From Rhizodiscina lignyota (lineage: Eukaryota > Ascomycota > Dothideomycetes > Aulographales > Rhizodiscinaceae), in assembly GCA_010015805.1 (NCBI GenBank), contig ML978128.1, positions 806,001 through 870,000 on the forward strand: DNA of 64,000 nucleotides, written 5' to 3'. Positions 57,267 through 64,000 of the stretch are shown here, in pieces (position 1 is the stretch's first letter; each line of letters opens with the position of its first letter). Position numbers and translations under genes: made by a program. The notes under the pieces were generated by a model. The model saw only the letters and a list, made by a program, of their open reading frames with translations. It did not search any database and was not told where the DNA came from.

Positions 57267-59343
57267 CTACTTCACCACCTCGTCAATCTCTTGCCTGTAT
57301 CTCTGCTGCGATTCGCACATCTCCAAAAAGACTTTGTACTTGGCGTCCAGCAGCTTCTTTTCCTTCTTGCCCGCGTCTCCTTTGGCCGGATGGACCGCCT
57401 TGCCGACCTTGCTCATCCTGTCCATAATGCTCCAGAGACTCTCGCCCTCACCGCCTTTGCCGCCTTCCGTCGCAGCAGCCTCGCTGGCCGCCTTTGCTCC
57501 GAGCATTGCCGCACCATGGCAAACAGCTGCGTGCACATATCGCGGGATAAGGACTGGCATATCGCAGCTCGTCGCCATGAGCTCCATCAGAATACCATTC
57601 TGGCATTGTGATCCACTCATGAAGATACTGCTGATCTTGTGGCCGGAGCTGTTCATTTGTTCGATGATCTGGCGGGTTTGCAGAGCGATGAATTCCATCG
57701 TGGCATAATAGTAGAGAGCCAGTCCGTCCATGGACTTATCAGAGCTCAATCCGACAACACTTCCACGCATATTGGGGTCTGCGATAGGCGAGCGGTTTCC
57801 GAACAGGTCACCGTAGAAGAAGAAATGCCGGCCAAGGTGGGAAATGAACGGCGCCTTCTCCTTGCCTGCCATCTCGCGCAGATGCTCGTTCAGGTAATCG
57901 TAAATGTTGGTGTTGAATGTTTCAGCCACACTGAGTGCCTCTTGATGCGCAGGATGTGTCTCGATAACATGTTTCAGCAGTTCGCCGGTCGCCGATTGTC
58001 CTCCTTCCGCTAGCCAGTACCCAGGAATAAGAACGTCTCGATATGGGCCCCAGACGCCGTTCACAAACACTGGTTCCGCAGACATAGCCAGATGGCACGT
58101 TGATGTGCCAGCCACTGCTGCCAGTCGCGTAAAAGCTTGTGAAACATCGTTCGAAGCGTGCGTAGCATCAAGTGTCTCGTCATCGAGCTGGACCTTAGCC
58201 CCAACAGTGCCAATCCAGCCAGCATATGCGTCAATGACGCCACTGCCTACCGCGATGCCGGCCGGAAGGCCCATGTCGGCAGCAGCCTTTTGCGAGAGAT
58301 ATCCGCAGACTTGGCCCGCAGTGAGATATTGACCATTCTAAAGTACCGTTAGCTTCCTCTAATTTCCCTCTTCAACGAGTTAAGAATTACTACGCCATTG
58401 ACACCGCCCATGCGCTTGAAGTTATCCTCGCACAAGTCTTTCAGGCCAATGTCTGTGAGGAAATCTTCTTGCCAGCCCTTCACGCTACCATCGACCCCAA
58501 CCGGAACGAATCCTTGCTTGCAGACTACGCTGCAGAAGCTACGCTGTTCGCCGCCAGTCGCCATATGTGTAAGAGCGTCCGTAAGGTCGTAGAATTTGCA
58601 GCGAGCGAACAGCTCCGGCGGCATGTTGTTCTTCAACCACAGAACCTTTGGAATCTCCATCTCAATTGACATCTTTCCGCCCACATATCTCAATAGATTA
58701 TGGTTTGTGTCATTGATCAACTCCGTCTCCTTGACCGGCCTATGATCGAGCCAGAGAATGATGTTCCGATCGTTTCCATCTTTATTATCGAAGTTGGGGC
58801 CAGTCACGCAAACGGGTTGGTCGGTATCTTCGGAGAAGACTGCAAGGGAGCAGGTTGCGTCGAATCCTGAATAGAGCATTAATTGAGTTCCCGGTTCCCA
58901 ATTGTGGAGCCGAAGTCCTTACCAATGCCCTTGATCGTGGAAGGGTCAATGTTATGCTGGTTCATTGCCCGCTGGATCGATGTGCAGATGCACCGCCAGA
59001 TGTTGGTCGTTGATTGCTCATAGTAGCCAGTTTGTGGTTGCCAGAGACCAATGTTCTCAGATGCGAGACCGACAATGTCTCCATGATCATTCATAATGCA
59101 TGCTCTCGCACTGCCCGTCCCGACATCGATCCCGATGTAGTGCTCGATCTGAAGCTTGTGAGATTGGCGAATTCAAAAGGGTAGGGGAATCCGAAAGTAC
59201 CGTTGGATTGATCTGTAAAAGCAATTAGAACTCGCTTTACAAAGCGGTCTGGAGTCGACTCTCACCTCATTTCTAGGGTCAACGGACATTTTCCTGCTCG
59301 ACTGCCGATACGGCGTACGGAAGGGGACTTGAGAGGAAGACAT
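57267..59343 (-). CDS. FGGY-family carbohydrate kinase (YDR109C/FGGY type)
   Basis: Exons 59343-59266, 59212-59201 (12 nt), 59148-58923, 58866-58394 and 58337-57267 give 619 residues. FGGY kinases phosphorylate sugars or polyols; human FGGY and relatives act on D-ribulose. The actin-like ATPase phosphate-1 loop is YIGIDVGTGSARACI. GYYEQSTTNIWRCI, IILWLDHRPVKETE and GSGVIDAYAGWIGTVGA mark the sugar-binding region. GTSTCHLAMS and IFMSGSQCQNGILMELMA (adenosine motif) complete the fold. Length fits the fungal members (600-700). Cytosolic by family. The 12-nt exon encodes INPT; skipping it would also keep frame. Confidence 0.92.
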
Positions 59344-60019
59344 GATGAAGAAAGGAGCTATCCCAAGTCTAAACGGATGCCACACGTTACACAGCGAAAA
59401 AGCTCAGGGTCCAGACTTCAGGGCTTTCCCGCAGTGTACGTGAGGGGAAATGGGCTAAGAAAGTGGTGTGAGGGGAACGGCACAGAGGTAGTTGTGATAG
59501 AAGCAGAGCTTGCCTTGCTTTTGGCTGGTGGTGCGTGAAAAATTGTTGAGCTACTTCTGTTGATCGCCGGCCCCACTACTATGGCTGCATCGTGAGCTCA
59601 TGCTAGGGTAGCGCCAAGAGTCCACGATGGAAAGATTGGCGGGTCACAGAAGGTTAGTCAGGCGCGTCTGCGTCCTGACTGAGGGTTCGGTCGGGCCGCT
59701 ACCTCAATTGAGTGGCCCGATTGGTATGCGGATTCCAAAACTTGGGATTGTCTTGCCACGAGCTCGGGAGACTTGCCTACATGCATACCTCCGCGTCCGG
59801 GAAACGCGTCGAGCTCAGGAACAAGCGCGTGACGAAGTTCTTGGGCGCATTGCGGGGTGCTTCTTATCCGGACATATCCTAGCTTCAGGCCCGGTGAAGC
59901 CCCGAAGAAATTCCGACTCTGTAGAGAGGTAGCGGAACTTACCGCAGGAGTTCGACATTGACGGGGATAGCTGATCGCAAGGAGACGACTTTCATTTACT
60001 CATGTAAAAGTCCTCCATA
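59344..60019. other. Divergent spacer FGGY kinase / EMC10
   Basis: Promoters of both genes. A 101-codon plus-strand ORF at 59627-59932 has no support. Confidence 0.5.
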
Positions 60020-60684
60020 ATGCTGTCCTTCCTCCCTTCAGCGCTCTGTCTGGCCGTACTCACCCACCTCGCCGCCGCAGCCGACTCTACCTGCACGACC
60101 TCGACCGTGACGATCCACGCGTGGTCAGTCCAAATCGCTACGCCCACTCCACTAGCAAAGATATCGCAGACAACATGCGGCTCTGAGCCACCAAAATACT
60201 CGCTTTCATCATGGATACAGCCGACTGAGGAATATAAGGACCACGACCTTGTCCGGATAGGACACTACGACACGTCGGTCTCCGACGTCGAAAAGAGCTG
60301 GGACGGCATTGTAACATCTGCTGCTTCTCTCGCGCCAGGGACGAGGAAAGTCTTGACATTGCACACCGACCTTAACGGCAAGATTTTGCACCTCGGCTTC
60401 AGAGCGAGCACTGCGAAGCCGAGTGAGGGACAAGACGAGGTGGAGATTCAGGTGAAGCAAATACAGCCGGGCCCGAAACCGCTACTGAACAGGCCCGTGG
60501 TGCTGGATGACACCGGTAAGGTCAAGACGGATGAGAAGGATGAGAAGACTTTCATACAAAAGTAAGCCTATTTGGTGAACCGTGCACAGACTGTGGAAAG
60601 CTGACCTCGCAACTCAGGTATTGGTGGGTTCTTGCGATTTTCCTGGTGATGCAGCTCGTGGCGGGAGGAGGTGGAAAAGAATAG
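60020..60684 (+). CDS. EMC10: ER membrane protein complex subunit 10 (Emc10-like)
   Basis: Exons 60020-60561 and 60618-60684 give 202 residues; the second exon is only 67 nt. The EMC inserts tail-anchored and multipass proteins into the ER membrane. There is a signal peptide (MLSFLPSALCLAVLTHLAAAA), a lumenal beta-rich domain, and a TM helix at the C-terminus (YWWVLAIFLVMQLVAGGGG). The closing segment KTFIQKYWWV...LVAGGGGKE matches my memory of fungal Emc10 tails. Without the short exon the protein would lose its membrane anchor. Confidence 0.82.
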
Positions 60685-61189
60685 TAAGATCACTTCTACA
60701 TGGGGTAATATTTGCTATACTTCTGGCGCGAGCCAGCGAGCGAGAACGAGCCGTGAGTTTGTGTGTCGCGGATACGCAGTCGCAGGCTACACAGGCTATT
60801 TATCAAGGGGTTGGAAGCATTATTCCATGCGATCACGACGATCTTATTGATTCAGCAGAGAGAGCGTCTTTGCAATGCACATTTAGGATTGAAGCTCCAG
60901 ATGATACCCAACAAGATGCCCTAGTTACTGTACATAGAAAGAATCATGCCATGTCCAAATGCGCTCTGATGAAAATGCTTTTGCTTTTCCCGCTCGCCAT
61001 GCTGGAGACTCGTCGAATGAAAAGACATGTCATCAGACGCATTGACCCATTGTACATCAAACAAAATTGACGAATTGAAAAACATGAATGAGTAACCGCT
61101 AAAAAGACAACTGCAATGAATCAATCAGAACCGTAACGCTCAAGTGACAATGAAGAATTAGCAACTGAAATGAAAAATGGTGCTACCAT
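60685..61189. other. Convergent 3' spacer
   Basis: Lies between the stops of EMC10 and the Rab gene. A 162-codon ORF at 60582-61070 overlaps EMC10 in another frame and is rejected. Confidence 0.5.
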
Positions 61190-62221
61190 TTAGCAGCATC
61201 TGCCTCGTCTTTTTCGTTGCCGTCCCTGTATCTCATTCTGCCACTCTGTCGCATCCGGATGAGCAGCGACATCCTCGTTCCCACCAGCACCAAAAGTCGG
61301 TAGGCCAAGCCAACTTCGTCTCTTGTCGCCATAGCCTACTCTGAAACTCCCTCCGTTCGCGCCGCCGTATATTCCCTGGGTGCGGCCGTTACCGTTGCCG
61401 TCTGATCCCCTACTCTCGAAGTAACCTGCACCTGTGCCCGTTTCAGGAGTGGTGGCTGCTTGCTCCAGTTCTAGTCTTTGATTTCTTTGTTCTATTAACC
61501 GTCGTGTGACGACACGGAACACCTCGTCAACTCCTTCGCCTGTCGAGGCAGACACTTCGTGACAGGATGTCCATGTCCAGGCAAAGTCTTGCCCCCATAG
61601 TCCGGACGAGCGATTCGAGTGTGGGCTAGGTAGCGGATTACCGCTAGGCGGGCTGAGTGATGGCCCCAATCCGTGGCCCGCGAGGAGCATCTCCGCTTTT
61701 GGCGTTGGTACTCTGGCAGGTGTATCTCCTCCTGTTGGTTGCATGTTTGCCCCTCCTGTTTGGTTGGGGTAGAGGTTTTCTGCAACATATGCAATGCTCC
61801 TTTCGTACGGCACTTTGCGTCTTGAGGGTTCTTCCGCCACTATGTCCGCCTTCGTCCCCACGACATGAAGGATTGTATCTTCAGCCAGATTTTCTCTCAG
61901 CTCAGACAGCCATCGTCCCATTTCGATGAAGGAGTTTGCCTCTGTGATGTCATAGCACAGGATGGCAGCATTCGCGCCTCTGTAGTACAACTTGCTGATA
62001 CTCCTGAATCTCTCTTGTCCTGCGGTATCCCATATCTGCAGCCTCACAACAGACCCAGTGTCGATATCAACAACGCGTTTCGTCAGGAAGCTTGCGCCGA
62101 CAGTCGAGGCAGTATTTGTGGGGGAGACACCCTTGACATAGCGATGTACGAGAGAGGTTTTGCCGACGCCTTGGGAGCCTAGCACGACGATCTTCGCTTC
62201 GAGGCTGTTTGAGTCGCTCAT
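61190..62221 (-). CDS. Rab-family small GTPase with long insertion (Rab5/21-like)
   Basis: This is a single exon of 343 residues, far longer than the usual ~210. P-loop GSQGVGKTS is at residues 15-23, switch I TVGASFLTK at 40-48, and G3 WDTAGQERF at 64-72. The G4 box is TKAD (123-126) rather than NKxD, and the G5 SAS is at 224-226. Between G4 and G5 lies a ~60-residue Gly/Pro/Ser-rich insert. A further disordered region precedes the C-terminal CC, which is the geranylgeranylation signal. Rab5/21 grouping is from switch I only. It would act on endosomal membranes. Confidence 0.85.
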   Translation of the reverse strand: MSDSNSLEAKIVVLGSQGVGKTSLVHRYVKGVSPTNTASTVGASFLTKRVVDIDTGSVVRLQIWDTAGQERFRSISKLYYRGANAAILCYDITEANSFIEMGRWLSELRENLAEDTILHVVGTKADIVAEEPSRRKVPYERSIAYVAENLYPNQTGGANMQPTGGDTPARVPTPKAEMLLAGHGLGPSLSPPSGNPLPSPHSNRSSGLWGQDFAWTWTSCHEVSASTGEGVDEVFRVVTRRLIEQRNQRLELEQAATTPETGTGAGYFESRGSDGNGNGRTQGIYGGANGGSFRVGYGDKRRSWLGLPTFGAGGNEDVAAHPDATEWQNEIQGRQRKRRGRCC

Positions 62222-63110
62222 GATTGAGCGGGAATGCCGGGCGACGACTTCATTGGGGAGCGTCCAAGGTTACTTAAAGAGGTCTCAGGAGTGTGAGAAA
62301 GGATAACTATTCACGTATGTCGCGTGAGTAACTGCGCATGTGTCATGGGGGCGGCGAATGAGGGTCAGACGGGAGGAAGAGGCGGAGTACGGAGTTGGTA
62401 GAAGGGAGAGGTTGAGCTCTAGTCGCGACTCATCATTGTTGTTGTGCTTGGTGCAGGTCGGACACGAACCCAATTTCGCGTCTTCAATATTGGCGCGCGT
62501 CTTCTCGTGAGCCACTGCAAGGATGAAGGTTGTAGATGTCCGTGATCGTTGTTGTTTGGCTTGGCCGTCGGAGTACGGAGTACGTCACTTTAGTGCATCA
62601 ACGCATGTGCATTTCACGCCGCGGAGGCTCTATCAATGCCGATGTTCCTCTGTACCTATTCCAGTTGCCGAACGGCAAGTCTCTTCGGCCCTAAATCTCT
62701 TTCCGATGCTAAGGATCCAGATTCGATAGCCAAGCGGCAAATGTAGGAATTCAAGGTTCGGTGTGACTTGGTCCATTCAGCCGAGGACCATTCAGCATCC
62801 GACAATTCTAGCTGTAGCTCCCTTCCAAATCATCACCGCATCATTTGTCCCGTCTCCCAGTCGCCTCATCATAAATTTTGGAGCGGCTTTCTTCCCATTA
62901 TATCCACTATATTTCCATTCCTATCCTATCGTCATCAGCGAACTTCCTTCTTGTCTCCACTGTCTCTGATACCCCACGCATTGGCCATTCCCCACAATTG
63001 CGGCCTACCGTCCGACCTATTTTATTCCCGCCACCGCTATCACTGCTACCTCGATTGGATAACATCTCACCCATACCAGCAGGTGGTGATTAAGTGTATA
63101 CCCCGAAAAG
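62222..63110. other. Divergent spacer Rab / cytochrome b2-like gene
   Basis: 889 bp holding two promoters, with the motif TACGGAGTAC at 62575-62584 and a partial copy near 62390. CT-rich towards the plus-strand ATG. No gene seen. Confidence 0.5.
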
Positions 63111-64000
63111 ATGAATCATAAATCAAACAACACGCAAGCGGAGAAACTTTCTGGGGAGGATCTGGCGAAGCACAACTCGAAAGAGTCATGCTGGGTAAGT
63201 CTTTACTCTATGCACCACGATATGGAACAGGACATGTCAATTGACCCTCCTGCGCAGGTTATCATACACGGCCGCGCATACGACGTCACGGAATTCCTGC
63301 CAGAACACCCCGGAGGCCCGAAGATCATCCTGAAGTACGCCGGCAAAGATGCGACGGAAGAGTTCGATCCCATCCACCCTCCGGATACTCTAGACAAATA
63401 TCTCGACAAGTCTAAGCACCTCGGGGAGGTAGATATGGGCACAGTAGAGAAGGAAGAGAAGGAGGAAGACCCAGAAGAAAAGGGGAGGCAAGAGCGGATA
63501 AAGAACATGCCAATTCTGGAGCAATGCTACAACCTCCTGGACTTCGAAGCGGTGGCAAAGAACGTCATGAAGAGAACAGCTTGGGCATACTACTCCAGTG
63601 CAGCAGACGACGAGATCACAATGCGAGAGAATCGCAACGCATACCATAAGATATGGTTCAGGCCGAGGGTACTACAGGACGTCACGGACATTGATCTCTC
63701 AACTACCATGCTTGGAACTAAAGTCGACATCCCATTCTACGTCACCGCAACTGCGCTCGGGAAACTGGGCAATCCGGAAGGCGAGGTTGTCCTGACGCGC
63801 GGCGCGAGGAAACATAACGTCATCCAGATGATCCCGACATTGGCCTCTTGCTCTTTTGACGAGATTGTAGATGCCGCCGAAGACGGCCAATGCCAATGGC
63901 TGCAGCTATACGTCAACAAGAACCGCGACATTACGAAACGCATTGTACAGCACGCCGAGAAGCGCGGCTGCAAGGGCCTCTTCATCACAGTGGATGCGCC
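63111..64000 (+). CDS. Cytochrome b2-like FMN-dependent alpha-hydroxyacid dehydrogenase (3' end off window)
   Basis: Exons 63111-63194 and 63258->64000; at least 275 residues are visible. A cytochrome b5 domain comes first ([23 protein letters not shown] with heme-binding His, then the KSKHLGEV region). The FMN-dependent barrel follows ([63 protein letters not shown]). This order is that of yeast Cyb2, an L-lactate:cytochrome c oxidoreductase of the mitochondrial intermembrane space. No mitochondrial presequence is visible at this start, so it may be a cytosolic member of the family (as many fungi have). The catalytic His/Arg region lies beyond the window. Confidence 0.92.
   Translation, partial: [296 protein letters not shown]

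Overview
The window is 64 kb of nuclear DNA from a filamentous ascomycete (Pezizomycotina; a dothideomycete-like fungus is my best guess). The evidence is compact genes with 48-67 nt GT-AG introns carrying CTAAC/CTAAT-type branch points, about one gene per 2.4 kb, a HET-domain gene, a LysM lysozyme-like secreted protein, and housekeeping proteins of fungal type (Slt11, zuotin, Mzm1, Emc10, Atg15). All coordinates and exon joins were worked out by reading splice sites and checking that phases and reading frames close.

Layout. 0-12 kb holds endolysosomal and mitochondrial genes: VPS35 (3' end off the left edge), a COX14-family protein, ATG15 lipase, a VPS9-domain Rab GEF, a DUF3445 heme-demethylase-like protein and a small unrecognised gene. 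12-21 kb holds a small membrane protein, a BTB-like protein with an exact acidic repeat, an MFS transporter and a HET-domain gene carrying two frameshifts. 21-28 kb is housekeeping: SLT11, MZM1, ZUO1 and an EF-hand MscS channel. 28-32 kb is a gene desert with degenerate repeats and one possible gene remnant. 32-41 kb holds a Ser/Thr-rich secreted protein, an NmrA-like protein, a DUF2458 protein with a 19-nt exon, a duplicated Cys-rich GPI-type protein and TFIIB. 41-49 kb holds an M28 glutamate carboxypeptidase II-like enzyme, a second repeat-filled desert, a sugar transporter and an NmrA/isoflavone-reductase-like protein. 49-59 kb holds a 1097-residue STAND-like/AAA fusion, a lysozyme-like LysM protein, a 2-kb gap and an FGGY carbohydrate kinase with a 12-nt microexon. 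60-64 kb holds EMC10, an unusual Rab GTPase and the 5' part of a cytochrome b2-like dehydrogenase that runs off the right edge.

How genes work together. VPS35 (retromer), the VPS9-domain GEF, ATG15 (vacuolar lipase) and the Rab all serve endosome-vacuole traffic; ATG15 and the VPS9 gene are divergent from one 473-bp spacer. Two allorecognition/immunity-type genes (HET, and STAND-like/AAA) lie 29 kb apart beside low-complexity repeat deserts. The most unusual candidate is the STAND-like/AAA fusion: its first NTPase-like region keeps a Walker-B-like strand but shows no P-loop, while a second, intact AAA module sits at its C-terminus.
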